Shown piece by piece: positions 25,759 through 34,757 of a stretch of DNA of 64,000 bases (positions are counted from its first letter, which is position 1; each line of letters begins with the position of its first letter). Under the pieces are notes generated by a model. The model saw nothing but the letters and a program-made list of their open reading frames with translations. It was not told the DNA's origin and made no database searches. The position numbers and the translations under genes were made by a program. The stretch is from Ignavibacterium sp. (GTDB lineage: Bacteria > Bacteroidota > Ignavibacteria > Ignavibacteriales > Ignavibacteriaceae): contig JAVSMP010000001.1 in the NCBI GenBank assembly GCA_032027145.1, positions 2,547,116 through 2,611,115 of the forward strand, written 5' to 3'.

Positions 25759-26745
25759 ATGTTTAAAGTTGGAAATGTTGAAATAGATAAAGCAATTCTT
25801 CTTGCACCAATGGAAGATGTTACAGATGTTTCATTTCGTTTGGTGTGCAAAGAGCTTGGTGCAGATGTAGTTTATACTGAATTTGTAAACTCTGAGGGAT
25901 TAGTCCGCTCAAATGAGCGAACACACAACAAACTTAAAATTATTGAAGCTGAAAGACCAGTTGGAATTCAGATCTATGGAAATAATATTGAATCAATGGT
26001 TGGTGCTGCAAAAATTGCAGATGCAGAAAATCCAGATATGATTGATATTAATGCCGGATGTTGGGTTAAAAATGTAGTTGGCAGCGGAGCAGGCTCAGCT
26101 TTACTAAAGGATATCCCGTACCTTACAAAACTTGTAAAAGCAGTTGTTGATTCAGTTGATAGCCCTGTAACTGTAAAAACGAGAATTGGCTGGGATAATA
26201 ATTCAATTCAAATTGTTGAAGTAGCAAAACGACTTGAAGATATTGGAATAAAGGCTTTAACTGTTCACTGCAGAACAAGATCAATGGGGCATAAAGGTGA
26301 TGCCGACTGGAGCTGGATTCCTAAAGTGAAGGAGTCAGTATCTATTCCGGTTGTTCTTAACGGAAATGTTCTTTATCCAGGAGATGTTAAACGCGCTTTC
26401 AGAGAAACTAACGCTGATGGTGTTATGATTGCCCGCGGAGCAATTGGTAATCCATGGATATTTTTGGAAGCTAAGGAAATTTTATCAAAAGGATATATCC
26501 AGACTAAAATTGACGATGAAAAGAAAATCAACACTTGCTTAAGACATTTAGAACTTGCCGTCGGAATAAAAGGCGAAAGACGAGCAGTAATTGAGCATAG
26601 AAAATTTTATTCAGGATATTTAAAAGGTATGCATCATGCATCTCGTGTCAGAAACGAGTTGATGCAGTACACAGAGTTAAATCCGGTTAAAGAAACTTTA
26701 TTCAGATTTTTAGAAGAGCTAAAGAAAACTGAATCTATATTCTAA
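25759..26745 (+). CDS. dusB: tRNA-dihydrouridine synthase
   Basis: An FMN-dependent enzyme that reduces uridine to dihydrouridine in the tRNA D-loop. The 328-residue TIM barrel begins with LAPMEDVTDVSFR (about 12-24), the Dus signature. It has the catalytic-cysteine loop DINAGCWVKNVVGSGAG near residue 94, FMN-contacting VKTRIGWD near 139 and VHCRTRSMGHKGDADW near 170. It also has NGNVLYPGDV and MIARGAIGNPWIF near 225. In most Dus proteins the catalytic Cys is followed by Pro (GCP); here it is Trp. Otherwise length and motifs fit DusB. It starts a run of closely spaced genes that continues to 35494. Confidence 0.92.
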   Translation: MFKVGNVEIDKAILLAPMEDVTDVSFRLVCKELGADVVYTEFVNSEGLVRSNERTHNKLKIIEAERPVGIQIYGNNIESMVGAAKIADAENPDMIDINAGCWVKNVVGSGAGSALLKDIPYLTKLVKAVVDSVDSPVTVKTRIGWDNNSIQIVEVAKRLEDIGIKALTVHCRTRSMGHKGDADWSWIPKVKESVSIPVVLNGNVLYPGDVKRAFRETNADGVMIARGAIGNPWIFLEAKEILSKGYIQTKIDDEKKINTCLRHLELAVGIKGERRAVIEHRKFYSGYLKGMHHASRVRNELMQYTELNPVKETLFRFLEELKKTESIF

Positions 26746-26766
26746 CTATAATATTTATGATGATAA

Positions 26767-27378
26767 TTGTTGAATCACTTTACTACAAATAGCTTTGCAC
26801 GAGTTATATCAACCATTTTAGTTCCGCCATCTTTTACTATTATCATTTTTACCATATTTGCTTTCACACTTGAAATTGACTTATCAAAAAAAATCCTGAC
26901 ATTCGTGATACCCTTTGTTTTTGGTTTTGCATCACCTATTGCATTGTTTTTATATCTGAGAAAAAAGGGAAAACTTGCTGATCAGGATGCTTCAATTAAA
27001 GAAGAAAGAACTTTCCCGTTTTTAATCGCAATTGTTTTTTATTTTATTGGATTATTGTTAATGATAAAATTCAATCTTAATATTATTTCAATCGCATTTT
27101 GGTTTTGTTATATTTCTATCACAATAATTACAATATTTATTAATAAATATTGGAAGATAAGTGCTCATTCAATGGGAGTTTCGGGTCCTTTTGCAGTACT
27201 AATTTTTGTTTTTGGCTGGATTGGTTTATTGCTTCTCCCGATTGTTTTTCTTGTCGGCTGGTCAAGGGTAAAATTAAAATGTCATAGTATTGCACAAGTT
27301 ATAACAGGAATTTTAGTAGCATTTATATCAGTTTACCTTCAAATGTATTATATAACTAAATACATAATCAATTTATGA
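26767..27378 (+). CDS. PAP2-like integral membrane phosphatase-family protein
   Basis: A 203-residue protein with about six hydrophobic segments. No ATG is available in frame near the start; adjacent TTG codons at 26767 and 26770 are the candidates. The motifs KISAHSMGVSGP near 134 and VGWSRVKLKCHSIAQVITG near 163 match the second and third PAP2 phosphatase motifs (SxxxxH-type and SRxxxxxHxxxQV). The lysine-arginine first motif is not clear: KLADQDASIKEERT near 70 could be a divergent form. Lipid or isoprenoid phosphate hydrolysis is possible, but activity is uncertain. The next gene overlaps its stop by 4 nt. Confidence 0.6.
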   Translation: MLNHFTTNSFARVISTILVPPSFTIIIFTIFAFTLEIDLSKKILTFVIPFVFGFASPIALFLYLRKKGKLADQDASIKEERTFPFLIAIVFYFIGLLLMIKFNLNIISIAFWFCYISITIITIFINKYWKISAHSMGVSGPFAVLIFVFGWIGLLLLPIVFLVGWSRVKLKCHSIAQVITGILVAFISVYLQMYYITKYIINL

Positions 27379-28127
27379 TAAAATCTGAAATTATAAATAA
27401 TACAGCGGTTATAACTCTAAACCGACCTGAAAAAAGAAATGCTTTACATCCCTTTATGGTTGAGCAGATGAAAGGAAGTCTTAAAGAGTTTGCTGATAAT
27501 GATGTTGTTCATTCTTTAATCATAACTGGTGAAGGTAATACTTTTTGCGCAGGTGCTGATTTAGAATATCTGAATAACTTATCTGATAATAATGCAATTG
27601 AAAACTATGATGATTCAAGATCACTTGCAGAAATGTATTTAACGATATACGAATTTCCAAAACCAACAATTGCAGCAGTTAATGGAGCAGCAATTGCCGG
27701 CGGTTGTGGGCTGGCTTCTGTTTGTGATTTTATTTTAGCTCATCCCGAAGAAAGTAAATTTGGTTACAGCGAAGTAAAAATTGGATTTATACCTGCTATA
27801 GTTTCAATATTTTTAATTAAAAGAATTGGAGAGGGAATGGCAAAACAATTGCTTTTGGAAGGAGATAGAATTTCAGGAAAGAGAGCTTATGAAATCGGTT
27901 TTGTAAATTATTTAAGCGAAAATGTATTTGAAAAATCTCTGTCACTTTCAGAAAAATTAAATAAAAACTCATTCGCAAGCATAAAGCAGACTAAACAAAT
28001 GATTAATCAGATTTCTAATCTTTCTGTCCGCGAAGCAGTTAATCATTGTATAAATCTTAATGTGATAAGCCGTTCAACTGCAGATTTTAAAAATGGGATT
28101 AATTCTTTTTTAAATAAGGATAAGTAA
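27375..28127 (+). CDS. Enoyl-CoA hydratase/isomerase family protein
   Basis: A crotonase-fold enzyme of 250 residues. The oxyanion-hole segments are GNTFCAGADLEYL near 58 and NGAAIAGGCGLASVCDF near 100. A catalytic glutamate is expected in FGYSEVKIGFIPA near 132. The stretch IPAIVSIFLIKRIGE resembles methylglutaconyl-CoA hydratases of leucine breakdown, which would agree with the 2-oxoacid dehydrogenase operon, but substrate cannot be fixed by eye. It overlaps the PAP2-like gene by 4 nt and directly abuts apt. Confidence 0.85.
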   Translation: MIKSEIINNTAVITLNRPEKRNALHPFMVEQMKGSLKEFADNDVVHSLIITGEGNTFCAGADLEYLNNLSDNNAIENYDDSRSLAEMYLTIYEFPKPTIAAVNGAAIAGGCGLASVCDFILAHPEESKFGYSEVKIGFIPAIVSIFLIKRIGEGMAKQLLLEGDRISGKRAYEIGFVNYLSENVFEKSLSLSEKLNKNSFASIKQTKQMINQISNLSVREAVNHCINLNVISRSTADFKNGINSFLNKDK

Positions 28128-28652
28128 ATGGATTTAAAATCTTACATCAGGAATATTGAAAATTTTCCCAAACCGGGCATTATGTTTCGTGATATAACAA
28201 CCCTGCTTAAAAATCCTTTAGTATTTAATTATACTCTTGATTTATTATTTTCTTTGATTAAAGATAAAAAAATCGATAAAGTAGTCGGTATAGAATCACG
28301 CGGATTTATTTTTGGTGCAGTATTGGCTTATAAACTTAATGCCGGATTTATTCCTGTGCGAAAACCGGGAAAACTACCCGCCGAAAAAGTTGCAATCTCT
28401 TATTCGCTTGAATATGGAGAGGATAAACTCGAAATTCATAAAGATGCTATTAAACCGGGAGATAAAGTATTAATCCATGATGATCTGCTTGCAACCGGCG
28501 GAACAATGAATGCAGTATGCAGCTTAATTGAAAAGCTTGGCGGTGAAATTGTTCAATTGTCTTTTGTTATTGAATTATCCTTCTTACAAGGAAGGGAGAA
28601 ATTAAAAAAGTATGATATTCGTTCTATTGTCAATTATGTTGATGAAAAATAA
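28128..28652 (+). CDS. apt: Adenine phosphoribosyltransferase
   Basis: A purine-salvage enzyme that makes AMP from adenine and PRPP. The 174-residue length is typical. The N-terminal FPKPGIMFRDITTLL, the IESRGFIFGAVLAY loop and the PRPP-binding VLIHDDLLATGGTMNAV (about residues 116-132) are all present, as is RKPGKLPAEK of the flexible catalytic loop. The start directly follows the stop of the crotonase gene, with AAGGATAAGTAA as leader. Confidence 0.95.
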   Translation: MDLKSYIRNIENFPKPGIMFRDITTLLKNPLVFNYTLDLLFSLIKDKKIDKVVGIESRGFIFGAVLAYKLNAGFIPVRKPGKLPAEKVAISYSLEYGEDKLEIHKDAIKPGDKVLIHDDLLATGGTMNAVCSLIEKLGGEIVQLSFVIELSFLQGREKLKKYDIRSIVNYVDEK

Positions 28653-28666
28653 ATATCTGGATAAAA

Positions 28667-29638
28667 TTGAAAGAAGTACAATTCATAAAAAACAATTCAG
28701 AACGATGGAAAGAAGTAGAATTATTCCTTTCTAAAAAGACTTCTTTTCAGGACCCGGATAAATTAGCTGAATTATTTATTCAATTAACAGATGATCTATC
28801 CTACTCTAAAACATTTTATCCTGCAAGTAAAACAACAGAATACTTGAACTCAATTACTGCAAAACTGCATCAATCTGTTTATAAGAATAGAAAAGAAAAA
28901 AAAAGCAGAATAATTTCTTTTTGGCAGTACGAATTGCCACTAGTTTTTTTTAGGCGAAGAAAAGAATTACTCATTTCATTTTTTGTTTTTCTAACTTCAA
29001 TTTTAATTGGAGTAATATCGTCAACTGGTGATACAGGTTTTGTAAGATTAATTCTTGGCGATTCTTATGTTAATATGACTTTAGAGAATATTAAACAGGG
29101 TGATCCGCTTGCAGTTTATAAAAAGGTGAATGGCATTGATATGTTTATGGGGATTACTTTCAACAATATCAGGGTCTCGTTTTTTACATTTATGGCCGGG
29201 TTACTTTTATCTATTGGAACAATTTTGTTGCTGCTTTATAACGGAATTATGCTCGGTACTTTTCATCATCTGTTTTATTCACAAAATCTGTTGTTAAAAT
29301 CACTATCTGTTGTTTGGATACACGGAACATTAGAAATTTCATCTATAATAATTGCCGGTGCAGCCGGTTTAATTCTTGGTAATTCTATACTATTTCCTAA
29401 AACTTATTCAAGACGACAGTTCTTTTTATTATCAGCAAAAGATGGAATAAAAATTATTGTTGGACTGATTCCGCTCTTTATTATTGCAGGATTCCTTGAA
29501 TCTTTTGTTACCCGATTTACAGATATGCCGATAATAATTAACATTCTGATAATTGGTGGTTCAATAACTTTTATTGTGTGGTACGTAATACTTTATCCTA
29601 TTAAGTTAAAGAAAAAGGGAAACTATGACACAAAGTAA
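28667..29638 (+). CDS. SpoIIM-family (stage II sporulation protein M-like) membrane protein
   Basis: 323 residues from a TTG start at 28667. It has a soluble N-terminal region of about 100 residues, then roughly five membrane segments. The segment FNNIRVSFFTFMAGLLLSIGT near 165-185 and the WIHGTLEISSIIIAGAAGL segment near 217 are hallmarks of the SpoIIM/DUF95 family. In non-sporulating bacteria this family is regularly found beside RDD, MoxR and DUF58 genes, as here. Its biochemical role is unknown. The next gene overlaps it by 14 nt. Confidence 0.82.
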   Translation: MKEVQFIKNNSERWKEVELFLSKKTSFQDPDKLAELFIQLTDDLSYSKTFYPASKTTEYLNSITAKLHQSVYKNRKEKKSRIISFWQYELPLVFFRRRKELLISFFVFLTSILIGVISSTGDTGFVRLILGDSYVNMTLENIKQGDPLAVYKKVNGIDMFMGITFNNIRVSFFTFMAGLLLSIGTILLLLYNGIMLGTFHHLFYSQNLLLKSLSVVWIHGTLEISSIIIAGAAGLILGNSILFPKTYSRRQFFLLSAKDGIKIIVGLIPLFIIAGFLESFVTRFTDMPIIINILIIGGSITFIVWYVILYPIKLKKKGNYDTK

Positions 29639-30530
29639 AATAGAATTTAAGCGTTATCGTGATCTTGGACAGATACTTAATTCAACTTTTGAATTTATCA
29701 GACAGAATTTTTTATCATTGTTAAAGTCACTTGTCTTTCTTGTAGGACCTTTTTTGCTGATAACCGGAATATTATTAGGTTTTTATCAAAAGAGTGTATT
29801 TACAATTTTTCAGATAACTTCGATTTCTCAAATGGGAATAGTCATTTTATTAATGATTATTTCAATATTATTTACAATGCAAATGATGTTAACTACGGTA
29901 TATTCTTATATTTTGATTTATCTGTCTAAACCTGAGTTTACACCAATTTCAATCGAAGAGGTTTGGGAAGGTGTTAAACAAAACTTTTTCAAGATTCTCG
30001 CTTTAACAGCATTAATATTTTTCTTGACTCTGATATACCTGTTACTCTTTTCATTGATTATTGCGGCTGTTTCAAGTGGTACATCCAGTATAGGCTTAGT
30101 AATGTTGTTGTTTTTAATATTATTTATTTTTCTAATTTTCTTAATGGTAAAGGTGTGTTTGGCTTATATGATAATGCTGTATGAAAGAACTGGAATCTGG
30201 ATATCAATTCAACGATCGTTTTATTTAGTTAAAAATAAATGGTGGTTTTCTTTCGGAGTGATCTTTGTGTTAGTAATAATTCAGTCTTTAATGGGTTTTA
30301 TTTTCCAGATACCACAATACATCGTAATGTTTGCAACAATGTTCAACTCCATTGATGGCAGCGGGGTTTCGGGAGTAACAGAGATTTTGATTATGTTAAC
30401 CTCTGTCTTTGCAACGTTTCAATATCTTTTAACTACAATTCTAATTATTGCATTTGCATTTTTATATTTTAGTTTAGTTGAACAAAAAGAAGCAAAAGGT
30501 TTAATTGAAAAAATTGAATCTATTCAATAA
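29625..30530 (+). CDS. Multi-pass membrane protein of the SpoIIM-MoxR cluster
   Basis: 301 residues with about six hydrophobic segments and a short charged N-terminus (KIEFKRYRDLGQILNSTFEF). That opening is common to membrane proteins near SpoIIM/DUF4129 genes in Bacteroidota. No catalytic motif is seen. It overlaps SpoIIM by 14 nt upstream and the DUF4129 gene by 26 nt downstream, so it is firmly part of this operon. Function unknown. Confidence 0.65.
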   Translation: MTQSKIEFKRYRDLGQILNSTFEFIRQNFLSLLKSLVFLVGPFLLITGILLGFYQKSVFTIFQITSISQMGIVILLMIISILFTMQMMLTTVYSYILIYLSKPEFTPISIEEVWEGVKQNFFKILALTALIFFLTLIYLLLFSLIIAAVSSGTSSIGLVMLLFLILFIFLIFLMVKVCLAYMIMLYERTGIWISIQRSFYLVKNKWWFSFGVIFVLVIIQSLMGFIFQIPQYIVMFATMFNSIDGSGVSGVTEILIMLTSVFATFQYLLTTILIIAFAFLYFSLVEQKEAKGLIEKIESIQ

Positions 30531-31281
30531 TAAAATATTTTTAGTCTGCCTTTTTGTATTGGTAAGTAATGTTGTTCTTTCGGTTCAATATGAAGAATAC
30601 TTTCCCAATGCTGCATCAGCTTCTGAAATCAGAAGAAGTTTTAATTTGGATACATCTAATATTGAAGTTAGACAACTTGATTCTCAAATAATAAAATCAT
30701 ATTTGAAGGACAAAGATTTCAGATACTTTGAAAATCCCGAAGACACTAAAACATTATGGGAAAAGTTTCAGGATTGGATTCAGAAACAAATTGATAAACT
30801 CTTTTCTCTTGATCCTGAAGGAATAAGACAGAGTATCATTCAATATTTATTAATTGCGTTTGCTATTCTGGCTTTAATCTATGGATTTTACAGAAATGAA
30901 ATAAAGGGTTTGTTCTTTGGAAATCAAAGTATTAAACAAATAATTATTAAAGAAGAGATTGAAGACATTCATTCAATTGATTTCAATAAAATGATTGATG
31001 AAGCAGTTCAAAATAAAAACTACAGATATGCAGTTAGACTTAATTATCTAAGAATACTGAAATTGTTATCCGATAAACAAATAATTAATTGGAAACCCGA
31101 AAAAACAAATCACGAATATTTAAGGGAAATAAAATCAAAAACTTTGTTTTCTTCTTTTTCTATAATTACAAATGATTTTGAAAATATTTGGTACGGCGGA
31201 TTTATAGTTGATCAGAATAATTATTCTTTATTGATTGCAAGATATAAAGATGTTAATTCATTATTGGAGAAATATCAATAA
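30505..31281 (+). CDS. DUF4129-domain membrane protein
   Basis: 258 residues from a TTG start that overlaps the upstream gene by 26 nt. It has a signal-like N-terminus (KKLNLFNNKIFLVCLFVLVSN), a periplasmic stretch, a membrane segment near 108-130 and a cytoplasmic C-terminal domain. The C-terminal segment (NYRYAVRLNYLRILKLLSD, then NHEYLREI) is typical of DUF4129. These proteins accompany MoxR ATPases and DUF58 proteins in many bacteria; the role is not established. Its stop overlaps the next ATG by 1 nt (TAATG). Confidence 0.75.
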   Translation: MKKLNLFNNKIFLVCLFVLVSNVVLSVQYEEYFPNAASASEIRRSFNLDTSNIEVRQLDSQIIKSYLKDKDFRYFENPEDTKTLWEKFQDWIQKQIDKLFSLDPEGIRQSIIQYLLIAFAILALIYGFYRNEIKGLFFGNQSIKQIIIKEEIEDIHSIDFNKMIDEAVQNKNYRYAVRLNYLRILKLLSDKQIINWKPEKTNHEYLREIKSKTLFSSFSIITNDFENIWYGGFIVDQNNYSLLIARYKDVNSLLEKYQ

Positions 31282-32462
31282 TGAAAACTTATAAATTTGT
31301 TATACCTGTTATTATTGTTGCGGTATTATTTCTGGTATTTAAACTTTTTACTCCAGAGCCTACCAATTGGGAGCAAAGTTATTCAAAAAATGATAAAACT
31401 CCTTATGGCTCTTATATACTTTATGAACAATTAAATCATCTGTTTCCCGGCAAAAACATCGAATCAACAAACCTGCCGTTTTATAATATTTCGATTCAAA
31501 GAAAGATTGAAGACAAGAACATCATTATTATCTGTAACAATTTCAATCCTGATGAACTTGATGCGAAAGTATTATTTGAACTGTTAAATAATGGTAATGA
31601 TGTTTTTATTGCCTCAGCCTCTTTTGGTACTATACTTTCTGATTCCCTTAAAATACAAACTTACTTTTCTTACTTTAACAATTCTGATTCAGTTGGAATT
31701 AATTTTGTAAATCCGGCATTGAAAAGAGAAAACAATTACAGTTTTAAGAAAGGGAACTATGACCATTATTTCTATATGTTTGATACTGCTAAAGCAATAG
31801 TATTAGGAATAAATGAACAGGATGCACCTAATTATATAAAGATGAAAATAGGCAGCGGAACATTATTCTTACACACAATCCCTAATGTTTTTACAAATTA
31901 TAACCTCTTGAACAAAGAAAGAGACTATATTTTTACAAGTTTATCATATCTAAAAGTCAGAGATGTTATCTGGGATGAATATTATAAGGAAGTAAATAAA
32001 TATCAAAGCACCCCGATACGGTATATCTTAAGTCAGCCTTCGTTAAAATGGGGATACTTTACATTTCTTTTTGCAATGGTTCTGTTTGTGATATTTAAAG
32101 GAAAGAGGGAGCAGAGAATAATTCCTGTAATTAAACCATTAACAAATACTACGTTAGAGTTTATTCAAACAGTTGGAAATGTATATTTGAAACAGTCAAA
32201 TCATAAAAATATTGCAAAGAAGAGAATCGTTTATTTTTTAGATCATATAAGAAACAAATATGCGATGCGTACAACAGAATTAAATAATGATGTAATTAAA
32301 CAACTATCCGAAAAAAGCAATTATGATGTAAGTGAATTAAATAAAATCAGGAATATTATAACTATTGTTGACAGCTCTTCTTCAGTAAAAAAAGAAACCT
32401 TGATTGAACTAAATACTCTATTAGAAAATTTTTATTTAAAAACAGGTGCTTATGGAAAATAA
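31281..32462 (+). CDS. DUF4350-domain membrane-anchored protein
   Basis: 393 residues. An N-terminal anchor (YKFVIPVIIVAVLFLVFKLF) precedes a DUF4350-like region: SYSKNDKTPYGSYILYEQL near 35-53 and later LLNNGNDVFIASASFG. A second membrane segment lies near 255 (GYFTFLFAMVLFVIFKGKR), followed by a helical cytoplasmic tail. The fold of DUF4350 is related to glutamine-amidotransferase-like domains but is thought not to be catalytic. It lies between DUF4129 (1-nt overlap) and moxR (11-nt overlap). Confidence 0.72.
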   Translation: MKTYKFVIPVIIVAVLFLVFKLFTPEPTNWEQSYSKNDKTPYGSYILYEQLNHLFPGKNIESTNLPFYNISIQRKIEDKNIIIICNNFNPDELDAKVLFELLNNGNDVFIASASFGTILSDSLKIQTYFSYFNNSDSVGINFVNPALKRENNYSFKKGNYDHYFYMFDTAKAIVLGINEQDAPNYIKMKIGSGTLFLHTIPNVFTNYNLLNKERDYIFTSLSYLKVRDVIWDEYYKEVNKYQSTPIRYILSQPSLKWGYFTFLFAMVLFVIFKGKREQRIIPVIKPLTNTTLEFIQTVGNVYLKQSNHKNIAKKRIVYFLDHIRNKYAMRTTELNNDVIKQLSEKSNYDVSELNKIRNIITIVDSSSSVKKETLIELNTLLENFYLKTGAYGK

Positions 32463-33426
32463 TTTGTCAAACAGAACAGACTTAACTGAATTACAAAATT
32501 CAATTGAAAAAGTTAAAACAGAAATAAAGAAAATTATAGTAGGGCAGGATAAAGTAATTGAGCTGCTGCTTGCCGCTGTTTTTGCAGATGGACATGTTTT
32601 AATTGAAGGCGTTCCTGGTATTGCAAAAACACTGATTGCAAAAATCTTGACAAAGACAATATCAGCAGATTTTTCGCGCATACAATTTACCCCGGACTTA
32701 ATGCCTTCGGATATCCTTGGTACTTCAATTTTTAATATGAAGTCATCAGAGTTTGAATTCAAGAAAGGTCCCATATTTGCAAACATCATTTTGATAGATG
32801 AGATCAACAGATCACCCGCTAAAACTCAAGCTGCTTTATTTGAGGTGATGGAAGAAAAGCAAATTACAATTGACGGCAAAACTTATAAAATGAATGAGCC
32901 ATTTATTGTGTTTGCCACTCAAAATCCTATAGAACACGAAGGAACATATAAACTTCCTGAAGCACAGCTCGATAGATTTTTATTTAAGATTGAAATGAAT
33001 TATCCGGAACTTTCAGAAGAGATTAAAATATTACTCGAATTCAACAACAGGAAATCTGTAAACGATTTAGACCAAATAAATAAGATATTTACACAATCTG
33101 ATTTAAATAACTTCAGGTCAATCATAAGATCAATCCATATTGAAGAAAAGATAGCATCTTATATTGCCAGCATTGTTAATCAGACAAGAAAATCAGGTGA
33201 TTTATATCTTGGTGCTTCACCAAGAGCTTCAATCGCAATTATGATGGGTGCAAAATCATTGGCAGCAATAAAAGGCAGGGATTTTGTTATTCCTGATGAT
33301 GTTAAAGAAATTACCTATCCTGCTCTAAGACACAGAGTTATGCTTACCGCAGAAAAAGAAATGGAAGGGAAAAATCCTGATGATATTTTACAACAAATAT
33401 TGAATCGTGTTGAGGTGCCGAGGTAA
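32452..33426 (+). CDS. MoxR-family AAA+ ATPase
   Basis: A 324-residue ATPase believed to remodel or load partners of the DUF58/vWA type. I choose ATG at 32452 over the in-frame GTG at 32446. Walker A is GVPGIAKT near residue 46. Walker B is IILIDEINRSPAKTQAAL near 107-124, followed by MEEKQITIDG. Sensor-type FVFATQNPIEHEGTYKLPEA near 150 is typical of MoxR. The C-terminal lid contains GASPRASIAIMMGAKS near 250. It sits between DUF4350 and DUF58 with overlaps on both sides. Confidence 0.93.
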   Translation: MENNLSNRTDLTELQNSIEKVKTEIKKIIVGQDKVIELLLAAVFADGHVLIEGVPGIAKTLIAKILTKTISADFSRIQFTPDLMPSDILGTSIFNMKSSEFEFKKGPIFANIILIDEINRSPAKTQAALFEVMEEKQITIDGKTYKMNEPFIVFATQNPIEHEGTYKLPEAQLDRFLFKIEMNYPELSEEIKILLEFNNRKSVNDLDQINKIFTQSDLNNFRSIIRSIHIEEKIASYIASIVNQTRKSGDLYLGASPRASIAIMMGAKSLAAIKGRDFVIPDDVKEITYPALRHRVMLTAEKEMEGKNPDDILQQILNRVEVPR

Positions 33427-34757
33427 TGAAATTCTTAAAAGAATTTTATCTCACCTCCCGCTTTTTATTGATTACAGCAATTATAGTGCTGTTGTTTTTC
33501 TTTGGTTATTTTTTCGATCCGTTATTTTTTACCGCAAAAATATTATTGATATCATTTATTACGGTAATATTTGTTGAAACATTAATTCTTTTTACAAATA
33601 AAAAAAATATTTTTGCCGAAAGAGTTTTATCAGAACGGCTTTCTAACGGTGATGATAATGAAATTAAAATTGTTGTAACTAACAATTATACATTTGATGT
33701 TAATATCCGGATTATTGATGAACTGCCATTCATTTTTCAGATAAGAGATTTTGAAATATTTTCAAAAATTAAACAAGGAAATACAAAGATATTTTCTTTC
33801 ATAATTCATCCGGTTAAAAGAGGTGAATATCAGTTTGGTTATTTAAATATATATGTCTCAACAATCTTGAATATAGTAAGCAGAAGATTAAGGATTGATC
33901 AAAGTAAAAGTGTCAAAGTATATCCTTCGTATATTCAGATGAGAAAATATCAGATCATGGCTATATCAGACAGGCTGATTGAAGTTGGTGTAAAGAAAGT
34001 AAGGAAAATCGGTCACTCGATGGAATTTGAACAGATTAAAGATTATGTAAGAGGAGATGACTATCGTACAATTAATTGGAAAGCAACTGCAAGAAAAAGA
34101 CAACTGATGGTTAATCATTACGTTGATGAAAGAGCACAGCAGATTTATTCAATTATTGATATGGGCAGAACAATGAAGATGCCTTTTAATAAAATGTCGT
34201 TGTTGGATTATGCAATAAACACTTCACTTGTTATCTCAAATATTGCTTTGTTGAAGCAGGATAAAGCAGGAATAGTAACATTTAACAGTAAAGTAAACTC
34301 TATGTTGCCGGCTGAAAGAAATTCCGTTCAAATGAAAAAAATACTTGATTTGTTATATAAACAAGAAACAGATTATCTGGAATCAGATTATGAAAGACTT
34401 GCCGGAGTTATAAGAACGAAAATAAAACAAAGAAGTTTATTGCTCTTCTTTACTAACTTTGAAACTGCTAACTCGTTAAAGCGACAATTACCTTATTTTA
34501 ATAGCCTCGCAAAGTCTCATCTGCTGATTGTTATATTCTTTTTTAATGTAGGATTGGATGAGCTTCTTTATGGTAAAGCAAAATCCCTCGATGAAATCTA
34601 TCATAAAACAATTGCAGAAAAATTCGCTTATGAAAAAAGAGTTATTCGAAAAGAATTAGCTTTGCTTGGAATACAATCTATTTTAACTACTCCTCAAAAA
34701 TTATCAATTAATACGATAAATAAATATTTGGAATTAAAAGCCAGAGCTATGATTTAA
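33426..34757 (+). CDS. DUF58-domain protein (vWA-like MoxR partner)
   Basis: 443 residues. Two membrane segments lie in the first 60 residues, then a beta-rich region, then the DUF58 signature IGHSMEFEQIKDYVRGDDY near 196-214 and INWKATARKRQLMVNHY. The C-terminal half resembles a von Willebrand A fold (IYSIIDMGRTMKMPF, a possible metal-site start with DMGRT in place of DxSxS). DUF58 proteins are the usual neighbours of MoxR ATPases. Start and stop each overlap neighbouring genes by 1 nt. Confidence 0.87.
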   Translation: MKFLKEFYLTSRFLLITAIIVLLFFFGYFFDPLFFTAKILLISFITVIFVETLILFTNKKNIFAERVLSERLSNGDDNEIKIVVTNNYTFDVNIRIIDELPFIFQIRDFEIFSKIKQGNTKIFSFIIHPVKRGEYQFGYLNIYVSTILNIVSRRLRIDQSKSVKVYPSYIQMRKYQIMAISDRLIEVGVKKVRKIGHSMEFEQIKDYVRGDDYRTINWKATARKRQLMVNHYVDERAQQIYSIIDMGRTMKMPFNKMSLLDYAINTSLVISNIALLKQDKAGIVTFNSKVNSMLPAERNSVQMKKILDLLYKQETDYLESDYERLAGVIRTKIKQRSLLLFFTNFETANSLKRQLPYFNSLAKSHLLIVIFFFNVGLDELLYGKAKSLDEIYHKTIAEKFAYEKRVIRKELALLGIQSILTTPQKLSINTINKYLELKARAMI

